From Larimichthys crocea (taxonomy: Eukaryota > Chordata > Actinopteri > Sciaenidae), in the NCBI RefSeq assembly GCF_000972845.2, contig NC_040017.1:24513606-24577605 (forward strand): a DNA stretch of 64,000 bases, read 5' to 3'. The translations under genes were made by a program, and so were the position numbers. Below the pieces are notes generated by a model, which saw only the letters and a list, made by a program, of their open reading frames with translations, was not told the DNA's origin and did no database searches. This document shows, piece by piece, positions 1 to 12,318 of this stretch; the first letter of the stretch is position 1; each line of letters opens with the position of its first letter.

Positions 1-3000
1 CCTAGAAACAATTCCCTCAAACACACAGAGCAGCCCGACAACTTCCCCTCTTGGAGACAACAACCCTCAGACGATCCCTGAGAGTATCTCCCGTCCACGC
101 ACAGTTTCAGTTTCGTCCCAAGAAGATGTGATTCTTCTGTCCAAGATTTCAGAGGACCACACAGACTCTGAGCCTGAAGAAGAAGAAAAAGAGTCAGAGG
201 ATGAAAACAAAGAAGGAACAGATGAAGATGAATACGGGACAACTTTCAGACGGGACAAGGAAGCTGATGACGATGATGAAGAGGAAGATGAAGACTACGA
301 GGAGGTTGTGGTGAAGCCAAGAACTCTAAATGAGCTGACCTCTTTAACAGACAAGACTAGTCCTTGGACCAGCATCATGTCAGACCCTGATCTGGTTTCT
401 CTGGAGAGCCTGGAGGCACCAGAGGAGCCGGACCTGAGCCAAGACGAGGACGGGAAGAGGGCGGTGTTAAATCTGCAAACTTGTGACTCTGGAGAGGAAC
501 GTGACGAAGAAGAAGACTCAGACCGAGAGGAAGACAGGACGCTACAAGATGTGAGACAAGCAAGTGAAGCCGACAGTTCCATCGAGGAGTCAGGTGACGA
601 AGGTTTGTCACCCAACACAGAGCACGCCACAGATACCCATGATGCTTCATGCTCACGGGACAACGAAGACACGCCACTGCAACCGTATCCTTGATCTGTA
701 TTTGTTGTCGCCTTTCTTTCTGGCTGTCAGAGCAGTTTTTACTTTTTACGTAAGATCAAAGATTCATGAGAAAACTTGCTCAGGATGCTGTGAGCAGGTA
801 AATCTTGTCTTTGCCACTTTGACGCTATAAAAAGTTTTAAAATGTCTTTTTGCCATTTTCAAGCCTCGTCTCATGAATCTTTGATCTCACCTGGCCTACA
901 GGACACTGTCACACTGTATTTATTTATTTATTTATTTATTTATTTTAACATTCATATATTCAGCTCCGTGCCTGTCGACGTCCCTAATTTCTTCCTCCCG
1001 TCTCACCAACTGGAGGCGTCCATGAGAGCCATACGATTAGCTCCTTCTTTCTCCCAGATGTCCAGTGACCCGGTGAGTATTTCTCACCATCTCCACCCCT
1101 GACATTCACACTCTGTCTGGCATTCATTAGACTTTTATGCAGTCCTATTGGAAGGGTGTGTTACTTTGAGAGATATTTGAACAAATGAGACATTAAACAA
1201 CGCCACAACACGCCCTACTCAGAAAAAGCAGCTTCATTCATTCTTTGCACTGCAGTGTCAACATGTGATTTATCGCCCGTCATTCAACCTGTTACAGTGT
1301 TAATGTCGTCTGTCACATTTAGTTTGTGAGTCTGTAGACTTTAGCTTTGAGTTGATAAAGTTGTCTTAAGAATAAGAAGAATGTGTGTTTGTATCCCGTC
1401 TGTCACCTCCAGCTCGCTCTATTCTAGGACACTGCTGTGATGTAACCAAAGGTCTGTGGCAGCTGTTTTATTACAAGAACAAAACACTCCCCGCTCCACT
1501 CCCCTTCCCTAATGGTTAGGCCTCTGGCGTCTGTGACGACATCTAATAAAATCAGACCGGTAACAGCTGGTTTTGTTTTGGAAATGTCACATTGTGAGTT
1601 ACATTTCATAAGTTTGTTAGTTTATTGAATTAAATGGCACAATACAACAAAATAACCTCACATGATCAAATGAAAGCAATATTCTGGACACAAAACAATT
1701 TTGTCAAGACAAAATAAAATTAAAGTACACATCATTCTGTAAATAAGGTGGTTAATATTGTTGTTGTTTAGTTTTTACTCACATATTACTCAGATCTTCA
1801 GAGTCGGAAGGCGTAACATTACATTTTTTTCTATGTAGCAGTGCCACAGAGCCAAATGTTCTTGTAATTCATGTTATGTGTGGAAAGTATTCACACGCCT
1901 TCACATCTTTTAAATTTTCTACATTGTCTTGAAGGAGTTGCGATATACTCTAAATACTTGTCGGCTGCTTTGCCTTCACACTGCGGGCCAACTCATCCCA
2001 AACAATTTCACCTGGGTGATTGTGAAGGCCAGGTCGTCTGATGCAGAGAGCCTGGAGGTGTGTTTTAGGTCCCACGAAGATCAAACCATGTCACTGATGA
2101 ATGATATGGCAGCCTTGAATTTATTTTTAAAAATCGCCAACAGTGTCACCTGCAAAGCACCTCCACCTCCCTGCTTCAAGGTGGGAACCACACATGCAGA
2201 TATGGTCAGTTGTCCACACAGTAACTGGAATGAAATTTGGAGATTTCAAAGTAGGTTAGGTTGAATCAGATGGTGCGTTCAAATTTGTGAACGTTATTTA
2301 ATTTCAATCTGAGCTCAGGTGCGTCCTGTTTGCTTTTTATTATCCTTCCACCTTCATGAACTGCAGGCTTGGTTTGTAGATACCATGATTTAAAATTCAT
2401 CAATCTGCTTCAGGTGTATCAGCAAACACGAAGAGACTTCAACTTAAACTGGTATTAATCAAAGAGGTTTGAGTCGTTGACATTCTGCAAAACTGGTGAA
2501 GCACGTTGATATTGTGTGCACATATTTACACTTCCATCATTCAGACCAGAGGCAAACCGTTCAGCCAGGTCACTCTCAGTCAGCCATGGGAAAAGTATTT
2601 CTGCGTCACACCAGTTGGAGGATCCAGTTTTGTGGAGGGTGTGGAGGTGACAGGTGAAGGGTGATGTGTCTGTTTGCAGGAGCTAGTTCTAACTAGTTAA
2701 TTGTTCCAGATCTGAAGATTGTACACTGTACTAGAGACGGACATGCCTGTTTAACACTAAAATGAACTTTAGACAAGGAAAGGCTTGCTGTGTTTGAGTG
2801 GCGACTTGCCACACACCTCAGACACAATAAAATATCGTTTGACTAATTAGTCTGCTTGTTTTGAGTCACGCCTTGTAAGTGTGTTATCTTCATCATACTT
2901 TCAATGTTACTCATACCTCCAGGTGTGTTTTTTCTTGTTTTTCAGGAGCAAAGCTCTTCAGTTCACAGCGTTCCACATCGAAGAGGTGCTCGACTGCGTC

Positions 3001-3083
3001 CCGACATGTCTCCGTCGTCCATGAAGAGAGAGACTGAAAGAATAGCAAAAATATTCGCAGCTCACTTCGATGACAGTCAATAA
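1..3083 (+). CDS. c2cd3: C2CD3-like centriole protein, C-terminal exons (5' part outside the window)
   Basis: Three terminal coding exons are seen: 1-684 (open from base 2 and entering from the left), 964-1072 and 2946-3083, with the stop TAA at 3081-3083. Phases fit: the first exon ends CC before GTATCC, the next begins with C, and the last joins in phase 0. The first exon encodes a long acidic, Ser/Glu-rich disordered segment with runs of E and D. The second encodes PNFFLPSHQLEASMRAIRL, and the third ends MKRETERIAKIFAAHFDD, a short helical tail. C2CD3 is a large multi-C2 protein of centriole distal ends needed for centriole elongation and ciliogenesis; this window holds only its tail after the C2 domains. 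The call rests on the recalled C2CD3 C-terminus and on the ucp3 neighbour, since C2CD3 lies beside UCP2/UCP3 in vertebrates. Another acidic-tailed protein is possible. Confidence 0.7.
917..947. repeat. (TTTA)n microsatellite in a c2cd3 intron
   Basis: About seven uninterrupted TTTA units lie just before the acceptor of the c2cd3 exon that begins at 964. Confidence 0.9.
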
Positions 3084-3170
3084 TTCATTCCTGATCACAT
3101 TTGTGCTGCTCATCGGCTTCAAACCATGAAAAGATCATGTACATTAAATGTAAGATTTTGTATTTTTATA

Positions 3171-3176
3171 AATAAA
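3171..3176 (+). terminator. Candidate polyadenylation signal of c2cd3
   Basis: An AATAAA hexamer lies 88 bp after the c2cd3 stop codon. The placement suits a short 3' UTR. No transcript evidence is available. Confidence 0.5.
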
Positions 3177-4960
3177 TATGAACTGTTTACAGCACTGGAT
3201 CCCCGTTTGTGTTTTGTTTTGGTTGTGATACCAGAACTCCTCCGATGAACAGGCCTCAGGCTGCGTGAACATCCTGACTGTCTGAACCTGAATTTCATTG
3301 GTTGCTGCACGCTGGAACAAAATCAGACGCAACTGAAGTCTAGTCAACAACTTATTTTCAAGTCTGGGCAACACCTATATTTCAAGTTACATGTTCTCTA
3401 TTGTTTTGTGCATGAGACATTCAACATCTCTGTCTTATTCCAAAAGATTATTTATTGCTTGTCAACAAAAACCTCCATGTATGTATGAAGCCGCACACAA
3501 GGCTGAAGAAAAATTGGATACACTGCGTGTTTGAATATTATTGTGACACATGTTACGGCACGCCCAGTCTGTCCTTGTCCAGGGTTCTTGTAACATAACT
3601 CTCACTCTATTATCTGTACTTCTGTCGCTCTCTTCGCCCCCACCTTTAAACATTCCTGGGAGCCATTGACATGCAGTCAGTCCGGATGCTCGTGTCTAAT
3701 TCACGCAGAGATAAGCCTAAAAATCATCCAGGCTTCTGTATTGACAGCATTCCAGTTTCACAACAGTCACTCAGCATGAACAGCTGTTTCTACACACCCT
3801 CCCTGTTGATTTCGAGTTACTATTGTGACTCCTGTGATTAATAAATGTAAATAAATAATGCTCTGTTTGTTATTCAATTGTAATCCAGGCACTGTGCTCA
3901 GACAACACTGAATTCAGTCTGGAAGACTGGCCCGGCTACACCTTCACGGGCGGCTGCACTTCAGTGCAAATGAATTGCCAAGTCATAACCGAAGCTGCCT
4001 CGTGATGCTTTCCACATAGAGCAGGTCTGTACTGCATTCTTACAGAAACACATTTCCTTCAGTGACTTTCTGACTTCATGTGATGCACAAAAGATATTTT
4101 TAATGAGCTTTAATTGTGAAAGATGCAACTGTAAAACGTCACAGTCCCATGCATTGCAAAGCTGTGCCCCTGGTGATGACATCCCAGCTGTTTTTAATTT
4201 AGTTTTATTTATTTTGCACAGTTAAAATGACATAGAAATGACAAATATAGGAAATAATGTATAGTGCAGGGAGAGGCAGAAAACCCACATGGGCTTATTT
4301 AAAGAAGTTAAAACCTCACAGTTATAAAGAACACAAAATTAACAGAGAGAATAAAGTAATGACAAACTAGTAATAGAAAAAACATACGAATATATAACAT
4401 CAGCGACAATAACATCAATATAAAAGCAAATTTACATAGCCTGATATTTATAAGTGTGTGTTAAACAGGCTTTTAAACATCTTTTGTAACATTTTATTGT
4501 GGGGGAGTTTTCCAAATTTCCATAATTTGGTGCACCTAAATTTAATGAAAATTGACCTCTGCAAGGCAGGATGAAGCTCTCTAGATTGTCGACCTGAATT
4601 TAAATTCTGTTCTGGAATATTATTATCACTTGATTATTTAACTTTTAACTGATTTTAAACCTCCATAAAAATTAATTTTGTTTGCAGTTCGAAGCCCAGA
4701 CCTCTGGCTCTACATTCACACCACTAAATCCTTCATACTGCTCCTTTTAACTAAAAGATTTTCTACATTTTATCAAAGCTTAATGCAGCCAACACCAACA
4801 GAACAGACTACAAGTATTTTAAATGGATGTTATTCATATAATAATGATGACATTAGGACCAGTGATTATGGTTTTAAAAACAGGTGAATCATAAACCGCC
4901 AGGACCTCCTGGAATGTGGCGTGTCTGGTTTTCATGCAACGTGGTTCAGCTGCAGCCTCC
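3177..4960. other. Intergenic, c2cd3 to ucp3
   Basis: No coding exon, RNA gene or clear mobile element was recognised. The DNA is AT-rich, with scattered short reading frames that lack splice context. Confidence 0.6.
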
Positions 4961-4968
4961 TATAAAAG
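4961..4968 (+). promoter_or_regulatory. TATA box upstream of ucp3
   Basis: TATAAAAG lies in a local GC-richer patch about 390 bp before the ucp3 start codon, followed by roughly 30 bp and a plausible cap region near 4995. Vertebrate ucp genes usually have non-coding leader sequence, so a 5' UTR running from here toward 5355, possibly spliced, is reasonable. The transcription start is inferred. Confidence 0.5.
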
Positions 4969-5355
4969 TCAACAACTAAAGAGGCTGGACTTAGTGAGAC
5001 ACACAGCTTCAGTTTGGCAGCTATTGACGCTCAGACAGTGGTTATTCAAGGCGGCCGGGTGTTGTAGTATTTAGTTGTTTTTGTATTTTAAAGTGGCATG
5101 ATAGTTTGGAGCTTTTTTATGGCTAATAGCACAACAAGAGGACTTTTCTTTCAAGAGACAAACTTTTCTATACCTGAAACTTGACGCCATCTGTCATGAA
5201 TGGACGTGTGCTTAGTTTGTTCAAATATTTAAGTTGTGGAGTATAATCCTTTAATGCGGACACACGAAACAGGCGGCTTTGTGTCTTATTGATTTATGGG
5301 CTCAGTTTTTTTGTTGTCGGTGTTGTTGTTGGTCCTCTGAGCTCAGTCGTTGATC

Positions 5356-8300
5356 ATGGTTGGTGGAGGAGTTCCTGATCTGGCTCCATCAGCCGCTGTC
5401 AAGATCTTTTCAGCTGGAACAGCTGGCTGTGTGGCCGACCTGGTCACTTTCCCTCTGGACACAGCCAAAGTCAGACTGCAGGTGAGGATAATCTACTGTA
5501 CAGTCAGTGATAAGACTATTGTACAGTGTCTTCATAATTACTGAAGTCATTAAACCACCAAACGACTTGTCACCAGTAAAATATGCAGTAATAAACTGAA
5601 CATCTGTCTAATTTTCTTATTATTTCTTCACATTTTCTTTACACATTTAACTGTTTATTCATATTTTCTCACTACTTGACAGTTTAAATGCCATCAAAGC
5701 TCTTTACACAATACCGGGACGTGATTCTGGTGCAGAAATGTGACATTTTAATTCACTCTTTGGCCTAAAAACAGCCAAATATTAAGAATATTACCTCGTA
5801 ACAGCAGCATCTGAAAACCTCACCTTATGTAATTGTTGTGTAACCGTAGAAACCCCCTCAGGAACAAGATGTCCTCAGCGATATTTACAATCCTGCTCGT
5901 TTCTTTGTTTTTCAGCAGGTTGCTGAAAGGGCACACCTATATGCATATTAATAGACACATAGGATAAGCATATTATTTTTGTTAACAGCAGACTGTTGAG
6001 AAACTCATTCAAACACATTTCACATCGTCATGAACACATTTTGTTCTTTCAGATTCAAGGTGAATCCAAAGCCTCACTAGATGTCCAGAGGGCGAGGTAC
6101 CGAGGTGTGTTTGGCACCATCGTCACCATGGTGAAGACTGAGGGCCCGAGCAGTCTGTACAGTGGACTGGTGGCAGGACTGCACAGACAGATGAGCTTCG
6201 CCTCGGTCCGCATCGGCCTGTATGACACCATGAAGCAGTTCTACACCAGGGGGTCAGAAAGTACGTGAAGAAATGTTTGTCTGATCGTGAACTGTCATTT
6301 TCATCACACTTCATGTCCCGGCTTGTTTTCCAACAGCAGATGTAAACATGGAATATTGTGCATGTAACTGAACATCATCACCTCTTTTTTATTGATTCTG
6401 TCATTACTAGAGCTGCAACTAACGATTATTTTCTTAATTAATCGATTCATTGTTTGGTCTATCAAACACTGAAAACCAAATATATTTAATTTACAATAAT
6501 GTAAGGTGAGAAAATAAAGCAATCTTCCACATTTGAGAAGCTGGAACCATCAAATTTGACATATTTGCTGTATTTTATTTTTGTTGATTAACTAAACAAC
6601 TAATTAATTTACTCCTTCTATAATTACTACATGTCCTAACTAGACAGACTGTTTGAGAGTCAAATCAACAGTTTAGTTTGAGGCCATCACAGCATGTTAG
6701 TTAATAATAAGTATAAAAATAAATATATAGGTTTACTCAAACATCCAGCTGGCTGAATTAGAGTTGTTCAAACGCTGCCACACCCCCATGTCTGAAAATA
6801 TTGCTTACATTGCAGGATGATTATAATAGAGAGCTGGTTTGGCAGAAAACGTGCTCCAGGTTATGGGACACAGGTTAGATTGTTCTTAGACGGAGCAGAT
6901 ATGTGTTTATGCCCGAGGCCTGAGGCCTGTCGCTGCAGCTTTGCTGCCATGGAAGTGTTTCAGGGTCTTAAGCCTCTCTGCAAATAACTGCAGTACACAC
7001 TGCAGCTGAACCTGTTTGAGGTTTGCTTTTAGCTTTGCAGGTTGTGTCTTCAAAGTAAACTTCTCTCCTGTGACAGTCCGTTCACCTCTGAGCTCTGGGG
7101 TTTTTTAATGATACAAACAAATCTTCGATGTAGCTTGTTCACAGTGTGCTGCAGGGACGATAAAAGTTTATGATACTCTTTCTGTTCAGCAAGATAATTA
7201 TCACAAATAAACATTAATATGTAACAACAGGCTGTTAATGAACTACAACGCAAACATTTCAAACGTTTTAGGATGCCGGCAGCACTCTTTTGCCTTCCAG
7301 TAAAATATTTATTGGCTGTCACATAAAAAGCCTAAACAGATATTTTAAAAACTACTTCTACTGATGTGTGGCACCAGAGCAAAAAGAAGTACATGCATTG
7401 CTTGTATCACAGGTGCAGGTATCGGGACTCGGCTGCTGGCGGGCTGCACCACGGGGGCGATGGCGGTGAGCTTCGCTCAGCCCACCGATGTGGTGAAGGT
7501 CCGGTTCCAGGCTCAGGTCCGTCTGCCTGAGAGCGGCTCTGTGAAGAGGTACAGCAGCACGTTTGACGCCTACAAGACCATAGCGAGGAACGAGGGCGTT
7601 AAAGGGCTCTGGAAAGGTAAATTAAACCGGCGAGATGAATTCATATTTATAAATGTTCGTTGCAAAGGTGTTAAATTTAAAGAATACTCTAAAGGGGAAC
7701 TGGGTCATTTGTGGCTGAAGACTACACAAAGATCTGAGGGTCTCTAACCAAACTGCTTGCTGCTTACGCAGTACTCCTTTAAGGTGTTTCAGGTTCAGGG
7801 CCCTAAGCATGGTTTTGTTTGTGGCCCCAAAAAATCACACACACACAACAGAGATGGACAAATCATGAGGCTTCCCTTTTTATTTAGCTTCAGGTCACGT
7901 ACACTAATGTTATAATACAAGATTTGAGCACTGAGGATTTTATTGAGAATCATTATAAAGTTTCAGGGTGTTCCCGTAACCATAGTAACTCACAGAGCCA
8001 GAAGAGTGGTTCAAAGACTGAATGAAGCTGTTTTGTCAGACGTGTTCTCACAATACTTGACAAACTGTGTGTCAGAATGAGACAGTCAGTCAAAAACTAA
8101 TTGACAACTTAAGCATAAGTGGCGTGAGAGCATGCGGAAAGTGTTCACCAATCCGTCTTTTCAGGCTGTCTGCCCAACATCGCTCGTAACGCCATCGTGA
8201 ACTGCTCCGAGCTGGTGACCTATGACATCATCAAGGAGCTCATCCTGAAGTCCAACCTGATGACGGGTGAGTGCATTTCTTTGTGAGTTTGTCCCTGGGT

Positions 8301-8698
8301 TTGTCAATGAACTAAAGTGAACATTTTGTTTTCAACAGACAACATGCCGTGTCACTTCACAGCCGCCTTCGCAGCAGGTTTCTGCACCACCATCGTGGCA
8401 TCGCCGGTGGACGTGGTGAAGACACGCTTCATGAACTCGGTGCCCGGGCAGTACAGCGGCGCGATGAACTGTGCCTTAACCATGCTGGTTAAAGAGGGAC
8501 CCACAGCTTTCTATAAGGGGTACGTGGTGTAGTTATCTAACAGCAGACTAAAAATAAATGAGGATTTTGATTTTTCCTGACTCGTCTTCTTCTTTTTATA
8601 GATTCGTGCCCTCGTTTCTTCGTCTGGGCTCCTGGAACATTGTGATGTTTATGAGCTACGAGCAGATTAAGAGAGCTGTGGTACGACTTCAGCACTGA
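5356..8698 (+). CDS. ucp3: Mitochondrial uncoupling protein 3-like carrier (SLC25 family)
   Basis: Six coding exons: 5356-5481, 6053-6260, 7413-7616, 8165-8266, 8339-8519 and 8602-8698, all with GT/AG borders and matching phases, giving 305 aa, the usual UCP length. Three mitochondrial-carrier repeats show the PxD/ExxK/R signature at Pro33 (PLDTAK), Pro135 (PTDVVK) and Pro236 (PVDVVK). The protein sits in the inner mitochondrial membrane; UCP2/3 proteins move anions or protons under purine-nucleotide control and limit ROS. Sequence such as [15 protein letters not shown] and [14 protein letters not shown] points to the UCP3 branch rather than UCP1 or UCP2. Position beside c2cd3 agrees. Departures from typical fish UCP3 include HRQMSF where LQRQMSF is usual, and a short RLQH end. 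The start codon is the ATG at 5356. Confidence 0.93.
6405..6615. repeat. Interspersed repeat with GCTGCAACTAACGATTATT head, copy 1 (ucp3 intron 2)
   Basis: It begins with agagctgcaactaacgatta and continues with TCGATT-rich and TTGTTTGGTCTAT-like text, ending near a mirror TTGATTAACTAAACAACTAAT. Related text occurs at 33720-33900 (reverse), 38872-39100 and 55240-55335. This type of sequence is dispersed widely in fish genomes; its class was not determined here. Confidence 0.6.
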
Positions 8699-8911
8699 AC
8701 TGTCTGACAGCTGGTTTGGCACTCAGTGACACACACGGTTATTATGACTGCTGCTGCTGCTGCTGGTCCGGACCTGTTCATCCTCAGGGATTATTGAAGA
8801 GACCAGTCTCAAAATGGAAAAAACGGCAGGGATGATTTTGCTGACTTGCGCACAATCAGTGAAAAAAAGTCATTTAGACATGTCAGAGTGGGAAACGCAT
8901 CAAGATAACCA

Positions 8912-8917
8912 AATAAA
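8912..8917 (+). terminator. Candidate polyadenylation signal of ucp3
   Basis: AATAAA 214 bp after the ucp3 stop codon. The 3' UTR end is inferred. Confidence 0.4.
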
Positions 8918-10743
8918 TTGTAGCTGCTTCAGTTTTAGGCTCCTGGTTTGTGCATGATGCCTCACCTACTATGACACCTGAGAGAAAGTTGTTTGTATCG
9001 AGTAGAATCTGATGTGGATGCAGAGTTTCAGAGTTACGGGAACATTTCTAGATTGTCTTTGTTTGTGGAGTTCATGTCTTCTGGTGAAACGCCCTTGTTT
9101 GTATGATGATGTGGGGGGGGGAAATGCAGCTTTCATCTTAATTTTTGTAGGAATTAGGGTTATTTTTATTTAAAACTTAGTCTTCTGATTATTCTTAACA
9201 ATATTTCTATTTAAAATTAGTTTGGTCTTTAAATTGTTACAAATTTATGAAACATACCCATCACTATTTCACCAAATCTCTAATTTTGTCTGACTGACAC
9301 ACAATATACAATTTACTGTCACAGTTAACAGTAAAGTCAGAATAGTCGTAGTAATATTTGGCTTTTTTTTTTCAGTTGACGAGTTGATTTGTCAACTTGT
9401 CATTTCAGGTTTACGTTTCAGGAATAAGCCAAAGTTACATAATGTTAAAAGTACAAGAAATACTGTGCATGTTGTGTATTATATAGCTATTGGAAAGTAT
9501 ATGTATTTATTAATAAGTATATCTGTGAAATATGCATGACTGGTTTTTGTTTAAAGTCATTCATACTTGATGAACCTCCGAGCATCACTCCTTTCGCTCC
9601 TGCTGTAATACCGGATGCTGTTACAGATACTGTACTCTATAATCCCCCGTTACGTGTGACCATTCAGAGGAACAATGTGAAGATAAAACACCCAACAAAA
9701 CTGAGATACAAGTCAACACTAACAGCCAATGAAAAGGCTCCTCAGACATGACTCAGACTTTTTAATAACAGCTGTGTTTACATAAAAAAAAGGTGTGTTG
9801 TCATATTTGTAGCATGTGGTCCAACACTGCTTTTTAAAATTAAATTAATATGTCACATCAGAACAAATGGCTTTGTTGAGCTTTTGGAGATCTAAATCCG
9901 TATGAGCTGATTTCTTTTCATATATTTTGTATTTAATGTTGAAAATAACAAAGTTCTCCATCAGACGATGCAGACGCTCGGTGGTGAAAGAGCTGAAAGC
10001 ACAAAACGATCAGCTGACAGACAAGAAAATTGCCCAATTTGAGTGTTGTGGGACAAAAGAGGCTGCTGACAAAGATGTAACTGAAGTCTGTGCTCTAACA
10101 AAAGCCTTTGAACACGCTCCACCTTGCTAATCATCTCCTGTAGTGCCAGAGAGGTTTCTCCATGGTTGAATTAGTATGGCAAGCCGTACCGGGCCATATG
10201 GCACTCTGGCTAACCCTCATGAGTGTTTAGGCGAGTTGATGGAGGGAGGAAATACAAAGATATTAAACAAGTGGTGAGTTTTACAGGATTAGCCTTGGCC
10301 TGTTCTGAAGAGGCGCTCTGGTAAATGTCCGGATGAAGACACAGAAGTGTGAGCTTAGAGTAAATAAAGTGTTCGTGGTCCTCTGCTGACCTTGGCAGGA
10401 GCCTCTGCACACACAGACGAGCAGAGATATCGAATGTCGGTGAGCAGTTCAAGTTCACTGAACCAACTGTTCAGTATTTTTATGACTCAAGGAAACAGAT
10501 ATGTTCTTAGCAGACTCCAATGTTTTCCTTCTGTGGAATAAATAATGTTTTCTCACTTTCACAACTACGAAATCGATCTTAGATGAGAAACATGCCAACC
10601 TGTGTGTGGAAGACTTTTGGGAAATGTAGGAAATCACTAATGCCACGGATTAAAGATACTACACTGTGTGCAGATCTGGATAGTTTCTTGGAAGTACAAG
10701 ACAATAATCAGAATTGCCAAAAGATTCCTCAAAGGTTTGCAGC
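8918..10743. other. Intergenic between ucp3 and vps37d (tail-to-tail)
   Basis: Nothing convincing was found. A 67-codon open frame at 9927-10130 (+) has no splice context and resembles no family I know. Confidence 0.5.
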
Positions 10744-10749
10744 TTTATT
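10744..10749 (-). terminator. Candidate polyadenylation signal of vps37d
   Basis: On the minus strand this reads AATAAA, about 220 bp after the vps37d stop codon. Confidence 0.4.
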
Positions 10750-10969
10750 TCAGTCGAATGTAAATAAACATCTAAAGCTCTCGTCGTTCTTTAATATTGT
10801 CTTAACAACCACTGGAGAACTTTGCCCACAGGGAATGCTTAAGTATTAGAAAAGTTATGACTTAGATCAGGAAATATCAAAAAATAAATACAAATAAAAT
10901 CACGTCTAATGCAATAGACGTTTTTAGATTTATGAAAAACAAAACATGTATCCGGCTCTAGATTAGACT

Positions 10970-12318
10970 TCACTGTGGTGTGTGTTGATGCCTCTTCTGT
11001 TGCGCCTTCAGCGGCTGAAGACGGATGGATCTTGCTGGCCATTTGTGGCCTCGTCCATGCACTCCTCCTGCATACAGGGATTCGTTATAGTCGTGACAAA
11101 ACGGTAAATGCTGTAGACACTGGCCGTGAGTGGCAAAGGGCAGCAGGAACGGAGGGTGCAGGGAGCAGGCAGGTAAGACGACAGCTGTGGGGAGGCTGCA
11201 GACTGGGAGGCAGGCGTCGTGGATCTGCTCTGGGAAACCCGCTGAGAAATGCTGAGCGTGAACCTCGCTGAGATTTTGTGTTGATTTAAGTTCCATAATT
11301 TCCTGGAGTTTCTTTAACAGGAACAAACTGATGTGTTGGAGTTTCCGCGAGCTGAGAAAGGAATCCAAGAAATCTGCCAGCGGCGATTTCCCCTCCACAA
11401 ACCTCTGAAATAGCAGCTGTTTGAGGAAATATCTCACGGTTAAACACACACACACAGTGGATATCATGTTCCAGAAGATTAGACCTCACCTTAGTTCACT
11501 ACAACAGCCTGAACTTTGCAGTGCATTGGCTTTCTTAGGTGTGAAAGAAATAGACTGACATGAATTTGTCTGCTGTCAACCAGCTGTTTCTCCTACAGGC
11601 CTGACTTCCTTTCTGCAGATCTGGCGATCTGGTCTTAGATATAATTTATTTCTACATTTTGTCACATAAAGATCATTTATTAAGCATCATCTCATTATCT
11701 GCTGTGCATTTAAACACATTATTAACACAGTAATTGAATATATTCTGCATTTTAAAGCACTTTGTTACATTATATTTGAAGAAGGAGTGAACACTGACCT
11801 CACAGTCCTCCTCTGCATGGTTGATCTTCTTCAGTAGACGCCACTGAACGTAATGCATGCTGTGTCTCTCTGCTGCAAAACAGAATATGTAGGTGATGTT
11901 AATGCAGCCGGATTAAATCCAGAATATATTTCAAAACTCACCAAGTTGTTCTTGCTTGGCCTGGATGATGCTCCTGACTTTCTCCAGCTCCTTGTACTTC
12001 ATTGCCAGCAGCAGCTTAGCGTCTCTGAATGTGGGTTTTTGAGACAGACAGACTTTTGCCAGTTTTTGGTTTGAAAGCAGCATCCTGTCTGCAGCCCTCT
12101 GCAGCCTCTGAACCTGGAAGTGACCACAGGTAGTCCACACAGAGTTCTCCATAACATATGCACAGTATTTGCATCCTGTGGTCTCTCACCTTCTCGCTGC
12201 GCCTGATGATGTGATTGATCTTGTCTTCGTCCTCCAGCAGCTCTCGCAGCTCTCTGGTCCTCAGAGCACCAAACTGCACCGACAGAGACATGATGACTCT
12301 GGATGCTCTTTGCTTCAT
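10970..12318 (-). CDS. vps37d: VPS37D-like ESCRT-I subunit (Mod(r) domain)
   Basis: Minus-strand exons are 12318-12190, 12113-11942, 11872-11799 and 11404-10970, with phases 0/1/0 matching, giving 269 aa (human VPS37D is about 250). VPS37 proteins bind TSG101, VPS28 and MVB12 to form ESCRT-I, which sorts ubiquitinated cargo into multivesicular bodies. The N-terminus FGALRTRELRELLEDEDKI and the next part, LLSNQKLAK with KYKELEKV, match the Mod(r) fold. VEGKSPLADFLDSFLSSRKL and LKKLQEI form the usual C-terminal helix. FGxL...LLxDE followed by IIRRSEK is closest to VPS37D among the four paralogues. The tail after the helix is Cys/His/Pro-rich and not recognised. The start may be the ATG at 12318 or the in-frame ATG at 12291; both precede the conserved region. 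Exon 3 has a tandem acceptor, so an alternative start base of 11869 removes one codon. Confidence 0.83.

Noticed and set aside
295..677. Minus-strand frames of 100-125 codons
   Set aside because: Antisense shadows of the acidic c2cd3 exon (GAA/GAG runs read as Ser/Leu).
9927..10130. 67-codon frame with a charged start
   Set aside because: No splice context, no recognisable motif, and no supporting conserved neighbour.
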